Assembly: GCF_000423185.1 (NCBI RefSeq)
Contig: NZ_AUHM01000013.1
Coordinates: forward strand, 62,001 to 126,000
Source of the DNA: Inquilinus limosus DSM 16000
GTDB taxonomy: Bacteria; Pseudomonadota; Alphaproteobacteria; DSM-16000; Inquilinaceae
Direction: 5' to 3'
Length of the DNA: 64,000 nt
Shown: positions 1 to 9,259 of the stretch, in pieces
Position numbering within the stretch: position 1 is the first letter of the stretch
Layout: every line of letters starts with the position of its first letter
Position numbers and translations under genes: made by a program
Notes under the pieces: model-generated
What the model saw: only the letters and a program-made list of their open reading frames with translations
Told to the model about the DNA's origin: nothing
Databases searched by the model: none

Positions 1-1
1 C

Positions 2-982
2 CGCGACTGCCTGCGTCAGCTGCGCGCGGACACCGGTATCGCCTATGACGACCGGGCCCAGGGCACGCTGCAGCTGTTCCGGACCCAGAAGCAGGTCGAC
101 GCCGCGGCCAAGGACATCGCCGTGCTGCAGGAGGCCGGGGTGCCCTACGAGGTGCTGGACCCGGCCGGCTGCGCCGCCGCCGAGCCGGCGCTGGCCACGG
201 TGCGCGAGAAGATCGCGGGCGGGCTGCGCCTGCCGGGAGACGAGACCGGCGACTGCTTCAAGTTCACCAACAACCTGGCGACGCTGGCGGCCGGCCTGGG
301 CGTGACCTTCCGCTGGGGCGCCCGGATCGCCGGCCTCGTGGCCGAGGGCGACCGGATCGGCGGCGTGGCGCTGGAGGGCGGCGAGACCCTGCGCGCCGAC
401 GGCTATGTGCTGGCGCTGGGCAGCTGGTCGCCCGTGCTGCTGAAGCCGCTGGGGATCCAGATCCCGGTCTATCCGGTGAAGGGCTATTCGCTGACCATCC
501 CGATCACCGAGGCCGAGGGCGCCCCGGTCTCGACCGTGATGGACGAGACCTACAAGATCGCCATCACCCGGCTGGGCGACCGCATCCGCGTCGGCGGCAC
601 GGCCGAACTGGCGGGCTACGACAGCAGGCTGTGGGACGCCCGGCGGCGGACGCTGGAGCATTCGGTCACCGACCTGTTCCCGAACGGGGGCGACGTGGCC
701 CGCGCCAGCTTCTGGACCGGGATGCGGCCGAACACGCCGGACGGCACGCCGGTGGTCGGCCGCACGCCCTACGGCAACCTGTTCCTCAACACCGGCCACG
801 GCACGCTGGGCTGGACCATGGCCTGCGGCTCCGGCCGGGTGATGTCGGATATCATCTCCGGCCGCCGCGCCGAGATCGACCTGGAAGGGCTGGCGATGGA
901 TCGCTACCGCTGGGCCGACCTGACCGGCATCCGCGCCGGCAAGGGCCGCCCGGCCGGCGCGCCGGTTCCGCAGGCAGGCTGA
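2..982 (+). CDS. dadA: D-amino acid dehydrogenase small subunit (DadA family), 5' truncated by window edge
   Basis: An open frame runs from the first bases of the window to TGA at 980-982, giving 326 residues. The family usually has about 420-430, so roughly 100 N-terminal residues with the FAD-binding Rossmann motif lie outside. The visible part has the DadA-type substrate region and the C-terminal FAD-contact motif [16 protein letters not shown] near visible residue 263. Known family role: membrane-associated FAD enzyme that oxidises D-amino acids to 2-oxo acids and ammonia, passing electrons to the respiratory chain. The gene converges on the RTX gene with only 16 bp between stops. Whether the substrate is D-alanine or another D-amino acid cannot be told from the sequence. 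Confidence 0.88.
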   Translation, partial: RDCLRQLRADTGIAYDDRAQGTLQLFRTQKQVDAAAKDIAVLQEAGVPYEVLDPAGCAAAEPALATVREKIAGGLRLPGDETGDCFKFTNNLATLAAGLGVTFRWGARIAGLVAEGDRIGGVALEGGETLRADGYVLALGSWSPVLLKPLGIQIPVYPVKGYSLTIPITEAEGAPVSTVMDETYKIAITRLGDRIRVGGTAELAGYDSRLWDARRRTLEHSVTDLFPNGGDVARASFWTGMRPNTPDGTPVVGRTPYGNLFLNTGHGTLGWTMACGSGRVMSDIISGRRAEIDLEGLAMDRYRWADLTGIRAGKGRPAGAPVPQAG

Positions 983-998
983 ACCGCCGGCCGCACGG

Positions 999-2486
999 TC
1001 AGAGCACGAAGTCGCCGGCGACCAGCGTGATGTGCCCGGACAGCACGATGTGGAAGTCCGAGGTCCCATTGCCATTGAGGTCGCCGGCCACGATGGTGGT
1101 GCCGACGCTGGTCTGGGCGTAGCGCAGCTGCCCCGCGACCCCGGTATAGGCGCCGCTGCCGATGAAGGTGAAGGCCTGGTCGCCGGCGACGGTCGTGTTG
1201 GCGTCGATCGCCGAGAGATCGATTTTGTCGCCCTGGGCGTGGCTGAAATCGGTGATCAGATCCGCCCCGGCGCCGACCGGGCTCTGTGCCGTGCTGCCGT
1301 AGACGAAGCGATCGGCCCCGAGACCGCCCGTGAGCGTGTCTCTGCCGCCCGCCCCGGTAAGGACGTCGTTGCCGTTCCAGCCCTGCAGCGTGTTGGCGGC
1401 GCTGTTCCCGACAAGGTTGTCATTGCCCTGGCTGCCGGAGAGGTTCTCGATCCCGTTCAGGTAATCGCTCTGGGCGTCGCCGCCGCTGCCGGCCCCGGTC
1501 TCCAGGCTGACCACAACCCCGACCGAGCTGGTGTAATAGCTGGCGGTGTCGTTGCCGTTGCCGCCGTAGAGGGTGTCCGCGTCGGCGCCACCGCGCAGCA
1601 CATCGTTGCCGTCATCCCCGGAAAGATAGTCGTTTCCGGCGTCCCCCGACTGGGTGTCGTTGCCGGAGCCGCCAGTGAGAGAATTGCTGCCGGCGTTTCC
1701 GGTCAGCGTATCGTTGTGCCGGCTGCCGTAGACATTCTCGAAGTTCGAGAAGGAGTCGCCCTGCGCGTCGCCGCCGCTCGCGGTCCCCGACGCCAGGTTC
1801 ACCACCACCGCGGCGGTGGAGGAATAGTAGTTCAAGGAATCAGTGCCGGCACCGCCGTCGAGTAGATCGCCGCCGGCGCCGCCGTCCATATAGTCATAGC
1901 CCTCGCCGCCGAAGAGGGAGTCGATGCCGGCGCCGCCATAGAGGGAATCGCCGCCGCTGTTGCCGTGAAGCGTGTCGTTCCCCTCGTCGCCGGTCAGGTA
2001 GTCGCCGCCGCTGCCCCCGGTCATCAGGTCGTTGCCCAGGCCGCCATAGCCGTTGTCCCGGCCGCTGCCGCCGTTGAAGGTGTCGCTTCCGGCATTGCCG
2101 GAGAAGGAATCGTCCCCATTCCCACCGGTCACGACGTCGTCGCCGGAGCCGAGATAGAAGGACAGCCTCTCGAAATTGGTGAACTGCACGCCGGTGGAGG
2201 TGGTCGTGGTCCCTCCCGGCGTCGTGTTGGTCGTGACGGTGAACGCCGTCGTGCTGTTATAATAATAGAAATTGAGGACGTCTTGTCCGGCGCCGCCGTT
2301 GATGGTGTCGGCACCGGCATAGGTGTAGATGTAATCATCGCCGTCGCCGCCGCTGATGGTGTCTGCCGCGCCGGCCGACGAATCACCGTCAGAGATCGTG
2401 TCGTCGCCCCCGGCGCCGGTAATCTGATCGCTGGCGGATGTGCCGTAGAGATTGTCGTCGCCCGCAGTTCCCGGAATGATGGCCAT
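999..2486 (-). CDS. RTX calcium-binding protein with serralysin-type C-terminal domain
   Basis: The 495-residue product is made mostly of glycine/aspartate nonapeptides of the GGxGxDxLx type from about residue 8 to 400. These form calcium-loaded beta rolls. The last ~90 residues (ITDFSHAQGDKIDLSAID onward) resemble the peptidase M10/serralysin C-terminal domain and end in AGDFVL, a hydrophobic tail typical of type I secretion substrates. No protease or lipase catalytic motif is present, so it looks like a structural or surface RTX protein. I chose the ATG at 2486, preceded by AAAGGATAGGACA, over the upstream in-frame start at 2624, whose extra residues are not RTX-like. No type I secretion transporter is encoded nearby. 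Confidence 0.9.
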   Translation of the reverse strand: MAIIPGTAGDDNLYGTSASDQITGAGGDDTISDGDSSAGAADTISGGDGDDYIYTYAGADTINGGAGQDVLNFYYYNSTTAFTVTTNTTPGGTTTTSTGVQFTNFERLSFYLGSGDDVVTGGNGDDSFSGNAGSDTFNGGSGRDNGYGGLGNDLMTGGSGGDYLTGDEGNDTLHGNSGGDSLYGGAGIDSLFGGEGYDYMDGGAGGDLLDGGAGTDSLNYYSSTAAVVVNLASGTASGGDAQGDSFSNFENVYGSRHNDTLTGNAGSNSLTGGSGNDTQSGDAGNDYLSGDDGNDVLRGGADADTLYGGNGNDTASYYTSSVGVVVSLETGAGSGGDAQSDYLNGIENLSGSQGNDNLVGNSAANTLQGWNGNDVLTGAGGRDTLTGGLGADRFVYGSTAQSPVGAGADLITDFSHAQGDKIDLSAIDANTTVAGDQAFTFIGSGAYTGVAGQLRYAQTSVGTTIVAGDLNGNGTSDFHIVLSGHITLVAGDFVL

Positions 2487-2639
2487 TGTCCTATCCTTTG
2501 GAATGGATTGAGAAATAAGTCGCGGAATCCTCGGTCGAGAATGATAGTTACGCGTAAAACTATGGCTTAATTCGGGATATATCGCGCAGGCGAGCCGGCG
2601 CCGGACATCTCGCGTCAACTGCACTTACGGAGAGGAGGG
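2487..2639. promoter_or_regulatory. AT-richer leader upstream of the RTX gene
   Basis: This 153-bp gap between the RTX start and the stop of the emfourin-like gene is clearly richer in A/T than its surroundings, around 2510-2585. It contains the ribosome binding site of the RTX gene just beside its start. I infer that it carries the RTX promoter, but no convincing -35/-10 pair could be fixed by eye. Confidence 0.4.
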
Positions 2640-2966
2640 CTATGGCCGCTTCTTCGCCCGCAGCGCCCGGACCTGGTCCTGCAGGCAGCGGATCAGGGCC
2701 TTCAGCGCCGGGTCGGCGATCGGCTCCGCCAGCTCGAGCGTGCGGCTGCGGCCGTCCTCGTCGATCGTCACGGTGAAGCGGCGGGCATCGGGCACCGGCG
2801 CCCCCTCCGGTGCCGCCGGGCGGTCGAGGACATGCGCATCGCGGACCAGCGCCTCGATCCGGGCCGCCTCGGCCGGCGGCAGCGCCGAGAGGTCCAGCAC
2901 CACCGGCTGTGCCAGCCCCGGCGAATAGAAGATGCCCGTGCTCGACATCGCGAAGGTGATCCGCAT
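2640..2966 (-). CDS. emfourin-like inhibitor of M4 metalloprotease
   Basis: The product is a 108-residue basic-tailed protein without signal peptide. It resembles emfourin, the protein inhibitor encoded beside protealysin in Serratia. Shared features are an N-terminal strand with a short glycine turn (SSTGIFY), a LSALPPAEAARIEALV helix, a central RFTVTIDEDGRSRTLEL hairpin and a C-terminal LIRCLQDQVRAL helix. It lies 43 bp downstream of the M4 protease gene on the same strand, so the two are probably co-transcribed. Known role of the family: tight binding and inhibition of the partner protease. The assignment rests on recalled family features plus the diagnostic neighbour. Confidence 0.75.
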   Translation of the reverse strand: MRITFAMSSTGIFYSPGLAQPVVLDLSALPPAEAARIEALVRDAHVLDRPAAPEGAPVPDARRFTVTIDEDGRSRTLELAEPIADPALKALIRCLQDQVRALRAKKRP

Positions 2967-3009
2967 CGTCCGCTCCTGCCCGGGCGCCGGCCGCCGCCGG
3001 GCCCGGATG

Positions 3010-4083
3010 TCAGCCGGTCGGGACGCCGACCTGCTTCCAGGCCTCGGTCACGGCCTTGACCTCGGCCTTCTTCGCACCGGGCAGCCGCCCCGCCAGATCC
3101 ACCGTCACCGCGGCGAAATCGGCGAATTTGGTGGTCTCGGTCACCCGCGGGTCGCGCAGGGCATCGTACCAGATCCGGCCCGCCCGTTCCCAGGCGTGGC
3201 CGCCGATGCCGGTGGCGGCGAGATAGAAGGCCCGGTTCGGGATGCCGGAATTGATGTGGACACCGCCATTGTCCTGGATCGTGTCGACATAGTCCCGCAT
3301 ATGGCCGGGCTGCGGGTCCTTCCCGAGCACCGGGTCGTCATAGGCGGTGCCCGGTTCCTTCATCGACCGCAGGCCGACGCCCTGGACCTTGTCGGTGAAC
3401 AGGCCCTCGCCGACAATCCAGTCCGCCTCCTCCGCGGTCTGCTGCCGCACCCATTGCTTGACCAGCGATCCCCAGACGTCGGAGAGGGATTCGTTCAGCG
3501 CCCCCGGCTGCTGCATGTAGACGAGGCCGGCCTCGTCCTCGGTGACGCCGTGGCCGAGCTCGTGGCCGATGACGTCGAGCGAGGCGGTGAAGCGGTTGAA
3601 CAGGTCGCCGTCGCCATCGCCGAACACCATGCGCTGGCCGTTCCAGAAGGCGTTGCTGTAGTCCTCGCCGTAATGGACCGTGGCCTCCAGCGCCATGCCA
3701 TCATCGTTGATCGAGTTGCGGCGATAGGTCTCGAAGAAGAAGTCGAAGGTGTGGCCAAGACCGTCATAGGCCTCGTCCACCGCGACATCGCCCGAAGGCC
3801 CCTGCCCTTCGGCGCGCACCAGCGTGCCGGGCAGGGCTTCGGTGTTCCCGGCGGTGTAGATGCTGCCCTGCCGCGGCGTCGGCAGGGCCAGCCTGCGCCG
3901 CCGGCGTTCGGTCACGGTCTGGGTGACGGCCAGCCGCTGCCGCATCGACCGGAAGGTGGTGTCGATGCCGAGCGCCCGGCCGGCGGCGGCCTTCTGGGCC
4001 CTGGTGCCGTTGGCGAGCACGGCGCGCAGCAGATAGGGCGGCAGGATGCAGAAGATCGAATGGCGGTGGTGTCGGGTGCACAT
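3010..4083 (-). CDS. protealysin-like M4 (thermolysin family) metalloprotease
   Basis: The product has 357 residues. HELGH at 174-178 provides two zinc-binding histidines and the catalytic Glu; NESLSD at 197-202 provides the third zinc ligand, Glu198. The C-terminal M4 domain contains the VHINSGIPNRAFY substrate/active-site segment. The N-terminus lacks a secretory signal peptide. It instead carries a short protealysin-type propeptide with the marker PPYLL (residues 15-19), ending around residue 50. Proteases with this short propeptide are known to mature autocatalytically. The ATG at 4083 follows GGAAGG. The downstream emfourin-like gene supports the protealysin assignment. Confidence 0.92.
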   Translation of the reverse strand: MCTRHHRHSIFCILPPYLLRAVLANGTRAQKAAAGRALGIDTTFRSMRQRLAVTQTVTERRRRRLALPTPRQGSIYTAGNTEALPGTLVRAEGQGPSGDVAVDEAYDGLGHTFDFFFETYRRNSINDDGMALEATVHYGEDYSNAFWNGQRMVFGDGDGDLFNRFTASLDVIGHELGHGVTEDEAGLVYMQQPGALNESLSDVWGSLVKQWVRQQTAEEADWIVGEGLFTDKVQGVGLRSMKEPGTAYDDPVLGKDPQPGHMRDYVDTIQDNGGVHINSGIPNRAFYLAATGIGGHAWERAGRIWYDALRDPRVTETTKFADFAAVTVDLAGRLPGAKKAEVKAVTEAWKQVGVPTG

Positions 4084-4355
4084 GCGGATTTCCTTCCCAG
4101 CCGGTCACCGATAGAAACCACGATGCGAATGTTCGTTCCCGTCCGCGCGGATGTGGAGCGATCCCGGTCCGGTATCGGCGCGTCCGCTGGTCGTTCCCGG
4201 GCGCGGCGGGCAACGCACATTCGCGTGCAGGCCCCCTCCCCTTGCGGGAGCGCTGGTGGCGGCATTGATCATCCCTGAATCAGAACAAAACAGGAACATT
4301 AAATCAAGCGGAACCGTGCCGACGACGGCCTTAGCCGACCAAACCTCCTCTGCCT
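4084..4355. other. intergenic region upstream of the M4 protease
   Basis: These 272 bp separate the protease start from the stop of the FAD oxidoreductase gene. No credible gene, RNA gene or strong terminator hairpin is visible. It contains a short A-rich stretch (4285-4310) and presumably the protease promoter. Confidence 0.4.
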
Positions 4356-5480
4356 TCAGGCCTGGAAGCGTTCCGGCCGGAAGGTGGCGAGCATCGGGTG
4401 CCGCTCGCCGGTGGCGATCTCGAAGGCCAGAAGCTCGCCGGCGATCAGCCCGAGCGTCGCGCCGCTGTGGCTGAAGGCCACGAAATAGCCCGGGATCGCC
4501 TGCAGCTCGCCGAAGACCGGCTCGCCATCGCCGGGGATCGGCTTGCGGCCCACCCCGAAGCCGGCGAGTTCGAGCTTCGGATAGCCTTCGAGGACCTTCG
4601 AGGCTTCGGCCAGGAGACCGTCCAGGGTCTCCCTCTTCACCCCGTAGCTGCCGTCCGGGCGGATCTCCACCTCCTCCTCCGACCACGCCGAGTCGAGCGC
4701 GAAGGCGCCGCCTGGCGCGGGTCGGATCGCCACGCGCGGCGTGTTCAGCACGGCCTTCAGCCGCGCATCGACCGGTTTGGTCGTGACCAGGAGCGAGACC
4801 GGCGTGGCGTCGTCGATCCTCTGCCCGGCCTCGGCGACCATCTTCGGCACCGACGGGCCGGTGGCGACCAGCACGGCGTCGGCCCTGACCTCCTCCCCTT
4901 TCGCCGTCGCCGCTCCCACGGCACGGCCGCCCTCGATGACCACGCGCGCCGGTCCGGCATCGGTGACCAGCTTGCCGCCTCGTTCCTCGAACTCGTCCGC
5001 CAGGACGCGGATCAGGCTGGGAAGGTCGACCCACCCCTCGCCCGGGTTGAAGATCGCGCCCTGCGGCGTGATCGCGGCAACGGCGACGCCGGGCGTCACC
5101 GCGGGCACCTGCGCGGCCGTGAGATGCCGGGCGTCGTAGGCGAGCGACACCTCGTGGCGATAGGCGGCCTCGATCTGGTTGCCGTCGTCGTCGGCGTCCC
5201 AGGTCAGCCCCCCGTCGAACCGCAGCCAGCCCGCATCGGGATAGCGATGGGCCAGGGTGCGGTAGCGATCGATGCCGGCCATGCGCAGCCGGTGATAGGC
5301 CTCCGAACGCCAGCGGGAGGAGTTGAGCCAGGAGAGCGAGCGGCCGGAGGCGCCGTTCGCCACCGGACCGTCGTTCACCAGCACGGTCTGCACGCCGCGC
5401 CGGGCGAGATGGACGGCGGTGGAGACGCCGAAGATGCCGGCGCCGATGACGACGGCTTTCGAGACCTGGTCCTTGATCAT
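4356..5480 (-). CDS. FAD-dependent amino acid/amine oxidoreductase (DAO family)
   Basis: The 374-residue protein has a classical N-terminal dinucleotide-binding fold, VVIGAGIFGVSTAVHLARRG, with GAGIFG at residues 13-18. A DAO-type layout follows, with a C-terminal FAD segment (GYFVAFSHSGATLGLIAGELLA, split here only in description). Family role: oxidation of the C-N bond of an amino acid, N-methyl amine or related compound. It is the last gene of a three-gene leftward operon, 27 bp after the ABC permease-ATPase gene. It therefore probably degrades the compound that the transporter imports. The exact substrate is unknown. Confidence 0.85.
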   Translation of the reverse strand: MIKDQVSKAVVIGAGIFGVSTAVHLARRGVQTVLVNDGPVANGASGRSLSWLNSSRWRSEAYHRLRMAGIDRYRTLAHRYPDAGWLRFDGGLTWDADDDGNQIEAAYRHEVSLAYDARHLTAAQVPAVTPGVAVAAITPQGAIFNPGEGWVDLPSLIRVLADEFEERGGKLVTDAGPARVVIEGGRAVGAATAKGEEVRADAVLVATGPSVPKMVAEAGQRIDDATPVSLLVTTKPVDARLKAVLNTPRVAIRPAPGGAFALDSAWSEEEVEIRPDGSYGVKRETLDGLLAEASKVLEGYPKLELAGFGVGRKPIPGDGEPVFGELQAIPGYFVAFSHSGATLGLIAGELLAFEIATGERHPMLATFRPERFQA

Positions 5481-5507
5481 GGTTCTTTCGAGATGGCTTG
5501 AGGGAGT

Positions 5508-7025
5508 TCAGAGGACTTCCGCCAGGAAGCGCTTGAGGCGGTCGCTTTGCGGCCGGTCGAAGACCGCGTCGGGCGGGCCGGCTTCGACCACCCGGCCTTC
5601 ATCCATGAAGACGACCTGGTCGGCCACGCGCCGGGCGAAGCCCATCTCGTGGGTGACGACCACCATGGTCATGCCGCGGCGGCCGAGATCGGCCATCAAA
5701 GTGAGGACGCCCTTCACCAGCTCCGGATCGAGGGCGCTGGTGACCTCGTCGAACAGGATGACCTCGGGCTCCATCGCCAGCGCCCGGGCGATCGCGACCC
5801 GCTGCTGCTGGCCGCCCGACAGGCGGGACGGACGGTGATGCTGCCGGCCGGCGAGCCCGACCTCGGCCAGGCGCGCCCTGGCGATCCGGTCCGCGGCGGT
5901 CCTCGGCATGCGCTTGATCCGGGTCAGCGACAGCGCCACGTTCTCCAGCGCCGTGTGGTCCGGGAACAGGTTGAACTGCTGGAACACCATGCCGATCCGG
6001 CGGCGCAGCTTCTCCGGCTTCATGCCGCGGATGCTTTCACCGTCGAGCAGGACGTCCCCGCCCCTGAACTCCACCAGCCGGTTCAGGCACCGCAGCAGGG
6101 TCGACTTGCCGGAGCCGGAGGGGCCGATGATGCAGGTGACGGAGCCGGGCTTCACAGTGAGGCTGACGTTCTTCAGCACCTCATGGTCGCCATAGGCCAT
6201 GCTGAGGTCGCGCACGGCCAGGCTGCCGCCGCTGAAGCGGGCCTCCGTCTCACCGCTCCCGACGGTTGCCCCTTCGAGCTCGCCGACCTCGACCAGACCG
6301 CTGGCCCCGGCGCCGGTCGTGCTTCGGCCGACCCGCAGCCGGGTGTCGATCCAGTTGACGAGATGGGTCAGGGGCACGGTGACCAGCAGGTAGAAGACGC
6401 CGGCGAGCAGCAGCGGCGACAGGTTGCCGGTGACCACCGCCTGGTCCTGGCCGATGCGGAAGATCTCACGCTCGGACGCCAGCAGGCCCAGGAAGTAGAC
6501 GAGGCTGGAGTCCTTCACATTGCCGATGAACTGGTTGACGAGGGCGGGAAGCACCCGCCGGATGCCCTGCGGCACGATGATCAGCCGCATCGCCTGGCCA
6601 TAGCTCATGCTCAGCGCCCGGCAGGCGTCCATCTGGCCGCGGTCGACGCTCTGGATGCCGGAGCGGAAGATCTCGCCGATATAGGCGCCGGCGATCAGCC
6701 CGAGGGCCAGGATGCCGAGCGGATAGGGCGACGGCCCGAACAGCTCCCGCCCCGCCCGGGCCAGCCCCTGCCCGATCAGCAGGATCGTGACGATGGCCGG
6801 AAGCCCGCGGAAGATGTCGGTGTAGATCCGCGCCGGGATGCGCAGCCAGGGCGACCGCGAGATGCCCATGATGGCGAGCGCCATGCCGATGACGACGCCG
6901 AGCACCGTCGAGGCGAAGGCCAGGATCAGCGTGTTCTTCAGCCCGACGGCGATCATGGTGGGCAGCACTTCGCCCATCGCGTCCCAGTCGAGGAAGCTGC
7001 GACGCAGGTTCTCGATCCAATCCAT
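5508..7025 (-). CDS. polar amino acid ABC transporter, fused permease and ATP-binding protein
   Basis: One 505-residue chain joins two components that are usually separate. Residues 1 to about 225 are a HisM/GlnP-type permease with several membrane helices and the QGIRRVLPALVNQFI coupling loop. After a linker of about 40 residues, residues ~268-505 form a GlnQ-type ATPase. That part has Walker A GPSGSGKST near 300, the signature LSGGQQQR near 401 and Walker B VILFDEVTSALDPE near 420. Such fusions are known in proteobacteria. It lies between the binding-protein gene (68 bp upstream) and the FAD oxidase gene (27 bp downstream), so uptake is coupled to catabolism. Confidence 0.93.
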   Translation of the reverse strand: MDWIENLRRSFLDWDAMGEVLPTMIAVGLKNTLILAFASTVLGVVIGMALAIMGISRSPWLRIPARIYTDIFRGLPAIVTILLIGQGLARAGRELFGPSPYPLGILALGLIAGAYIGEIFRSGIQSVDRGQMDACRALSMSYGQAMRLIIVPQGIRRVLPALVNQFIGNVKDSSLVYFLGLLASEREIFRIGQDQAVVTGNLSPLLLAGVFYLLVTVPLTHLVNWIDTRLRVGRSTTGAGASGLVEVGELEGATVGSGETEARFSGGSLAVRDLSMAYGDHEVLKNVSLTVKPGSVTCIIGPSGSGKSTLLRCLNRLVEFRGGDVLLDGESIRGMKPEKLRRRIGMVFQQFNLFPDHTALENVALSLTRIKRMPRTAADRIARARLAEVGLAGRQHHRPSRLSGGQQQRVAIARALAMEPEVILFDEVTSALDPELVKGVLTLMADLGRRGMTMVVVTHEMGFARRVADQVVFMDEGRVVEAGPPDAVFDRPQSDRLKRFLAEVL

Positions 7026-7093
7026 GCGGAGCCAACCCTTCCCGGGCGAGGACGGCGGATCGGCCCGGCCACGGCGGCCGGGCCGGATTCGGC

Positions 7094-7924
7094 TTACTTC
7101 TTGGGCAGGTACTCGTCAGGCATCGGCGAGCCCGGGAACCATTTCTGGTAGAGCGCCTTCCAGGTGCCGTCCTGCATCGCCGCGTGCAGCCCCTGGTTCA
7201 GCGCCGCGCGCAGCGCATCATTGCCCTTGCGGATGACGAAGCCGGCCGGGGCGTCGAAGCTGGGGATGTTGACGGCGACCCTCAGCGACGGATAGCGGTT
7301 CGTGTAGTCCTTGGCCGCCTCGTAATCGAGGAAATGCGCGTCGACCGTGCCGTTGTTGAGCGCCGCGACGGCGGAGTTGTTGTCGGGGAACTTCACCAGA
7401 TCGGTCGCGGTGAAGGTCTTGGCCGCGTAGATCTCCTGCAGCGTGCCCTGGACCACGCCGAGGCGCTTGCCGCCGAGCTGGCCGGCATCGGTGATCTTCG
7501 GGTCGGCGGTGAGGACCGACAGGTAGCCCGCCAGGTAGCCGTCGGAGAAGTCGACCGTCTTCCTGCGCGCGTCGGTGGTGCCGATCGCCGCCACCGCCAC
7601 GTCGAAACGGCCGTTGGCGACGGATGGCATCAGGGCCGAGAATTCCTGGCCGGTGAAGACGACCTGGTCCTTCTTGAAGCCGATCCGCTGGGCCACGTCG
7701 AGGAACAGCTCGATATCGAAGCCGGTGAACTGCCCGTCCGCCGTCATGAAGGTGTAGGGCTTGGCGTCGCCCATGGTGCCGACGCTGATCGTCTTCGGAT
7801 CGATCAGGCCAAAGGGGTTCGGCTCGGCCAGGGCCGGGCCCGCGATCGAGCCGCCCAAGGCCAGCGCGAGGGCCAGCGCCCGCAGCCCCTTCGCCATCGT
7901 CAGCATCGCCGCAATCGTCTTCAT
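7094..7924 (-). CDS. amino acid ABC transporter periplasmic substrate-binding protein
   Basis: The 276-residue product belongs to the family 3 solute-binding proteins (SBP_bac_3), with motifs [18 protein letters not shown], the [15 protein letters not shown] segment and a C-terminal [13 protein letters not shown]. The first ~33 residues form a signal peptide (hydrophobic [18 protein letters not shown], cleavage after ALA). I chose the ATG at 7924, preceded by GGAGCGGAGA, over longer in-frame starts up to 7999. It is the first gene of the leftward operon and would deliver substrate to the fused ABC transporter. The upstream region carries three phased operator-like repeats and faces a LacI-family regulator. 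Confidence 0.92.
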   Translation of the reverse strand: MKTIAAMLTMAKGLRALALALALGGSIAGPALAEPNPFGLIDPKTISVGTMGDAKPYTFMTADGQFTGFDIELFLDVAQRIGFKKDQVVFTGQEFSALMPSVANGRFDVAVAAIGTTDARRKTVDFSDGYLAGYLSVLTADPKITDAGQLGGKRLGVVQGTLQEIYAAKTFTATDLVKFPDNNSAVAALNNGTVDAHFLDYEAAKDYTNRYPSLRVAVNIPSFDAPAGFVIRKGNDALRAALNQGLHAAMQDGTWKALYQKWFPGSPMPDEYLPKK

Positions 7925-8001
7925 CGTCTCCGCTCCGTTGCGTGTTTCCATCAGCCTGCCCGAATGCCCGGCCTCTATGCCGGACGCCTCTGTCGGCAAT
8001 T

Positions 8002-8064
8002 GAGACCGATCTCTTTTTATAAGAGACCGATCTCTTTATGATTGAGACCGGTCTCTTTCTGAAA
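8002..8064. promoter_or_regulatory. three tandem 21-bp operator-like repeats between LacI-type regulator and transport operon
   Basis: The dyad GAGACCGATCTC occurs at 8002-8013 and 8023-8034, and its perfect palindromic form GAGACCGGTCTC at 8044-8055. The starts are exactly 21 bp apart, two helical turns, so all three sites lie on one face of the DNA. Each is followed by a T-rich spacer (CTTTTTATAA, CTTTATGATT, CTTTCTGAAA). The location in the 190-bp divergent region, next to a LacI-family gene, makes these strong candidates for its operators. The T/A-rich spacers may also contain promoter elements. Confidence 0.8.
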
Positions 8065-8114
8065 TTGATAAAGCCGCATTGACCGTCCGTCAACGCCTCC
8101 TGTAGAGCAGCCGC

Positions 8115-9191
8115 ATGGAACAGTCCCCGCCTGTGAAGCCGTCCGTCACCGTCGCCGACGTCGCGCGGGCGGCGGGTGTGTCGAAGGCCACGGCGGCCCG
8201 GGTCCTCGGCGGCTACGGCACCGTCAGCGACAAGGTGCGCGAGAAGGTGCTCGCGGTGGCGGAGGCCCTCGACTATCGCCCCAACGAGCTGGCCCGCAGC
8301 ATGACGACCGGCCGGTCGGGCGCGATCGGCGTGGTGGTCGGCGACATCGAGAACCCGTTCTTCAGCGCCGCCGTCCGCGGCATCACCGATGTGGCGCGCG
8401 GCGCCGGCTTCACCGTGATCCTGGCCAATTCCGGCGAGGACATCGCGGCCGAGCGGGACGCCATCCGCACGCTGATCGGCAAGCGGGTCGACGGGCTGAT
8501 CGTCACGCCCGCGCGGTCGCGCGAGATCGACCATCTGAGGGACGTCCAGCGCTCCGGAAGGCCGCTGGCCCTGCTCGACCGCGCCATCCCGGAGCTCGCC
8601 GTCGACACGGTGACGGTCGACGACCGCGAGGCGGCCGAGGCGGCGACCCGCCTGCTGATCGAGCACGGCCACCGCCGTCTGACCTATGTCACCGCCTGCG
8701 ACACGCCGGAGCACACCTATCGCGACCTCGCCGATATTCCCACCGTCTCCGTCCGGCACCGCATCGAAGGCTTCCTGAGCGCCTGCGAGGCGGCACGGGT
8801 CCCCTCGCCCGCACGATCCGTCCGGCTCGGGGCGAATGGCCGCCAGGAGACGCGGCGGCTGGCGATGGAGCTGCTGAGGTCGCCGGAGCCGCCGACCGCC
8901 GTCCTGGCCTCGGACAGCCTGATCGCGCTCGAGATCTTCAAGGTGGCCCGCGAGCTCGGCCTCTCGATCCCCGACGACCTGTCGCTGATCACCTTCCACG
9001 ACGCCGACTGGACCGGCGTGACCAGCCCGCCGGTCACCGTGATCGATCAGCCGGTCCATCAGCTCGGCACGACGGTGGCCGAGCTGCTCGTGTCGCGGCT
9101 GAAGGGCTATGACGGACCCGCGCGCCACATGGTCATTCCGACCCGGCTGGTGACACGCGCATCGGTCGCGCCGCATCGTTCGGCAGGGTAG
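8115..9191 (+). CDS. LacI-family transcriptional regulator
   Basis: The 358-residue protein has the LacI helix-turn-helix at about residues 11-31 (TVADVARAAGVSKATAARVL) and the hinge motif YRPNELARSM. A periplasmic-binding-protein-like effector domain follows (GVVVGDIENPFFSAAVRGI). It is divergent from the amino acid uptake/oxidation operon, and three palindromic repeats lie between them, so autoregulation and control of that operon are likely. The effector is probably the transported amino acid or amine or a derivative, though LacI members more often sense sugars. The ATG at 8115 is used; the ribosome binding site is weak. Confidence 0.92.
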   Translation: MEQSPPVKPSVTVADVARAAGVSKATAARVLGGYGTVSDKVREKVLAVAEALDYRPNELARSMTTGRSGAIGVVVGDIENPFFSAAVRGITDVARGAGFTVILANSGEDIAAERDAIRTLIGKRVDGLIVTPARSREIDHLRDVQRSGRPLALLDRAIPELAVDTVTVDDREAAEAATRLLIEHGHRRLTYVTACDTPEHTYRDLADIPTVSVRHRIEGFLSACEAARVPSPARSVRLGANGRQETRRLAMELLRSPEPPTAVLASDSLIALEIFKVARELGLSIPDDLSLITFHDADWTGVTSPPVTVIDQPVHQLGTTVAELLVSRLKGYDGPARHMVIPTRLVTRASVAPHRSAG

Positions 9192-9259
9192 CGGCCGCCG
9201 GAAAACGGCCACCGCCGTCCGCTCAGGTCAGTTCACGGCTGACTTCTCGGGGCTTGAGA

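Noticed and set aside
999-2486. RTX protein as a secreted protease, since an M4 protease is next to it
   Set aside because: It has no HExxH or other catalytic motif; only repeats and a serralysin-type C-terminal domain are visible.
7218-9212. A 664-codon minus-strand open frame across the LacI-type gene and the binding-protein gene
   Set aside because: It crosses two well-supported genes and their promoter region and has no recognisable domain; it is a G+C shadow.
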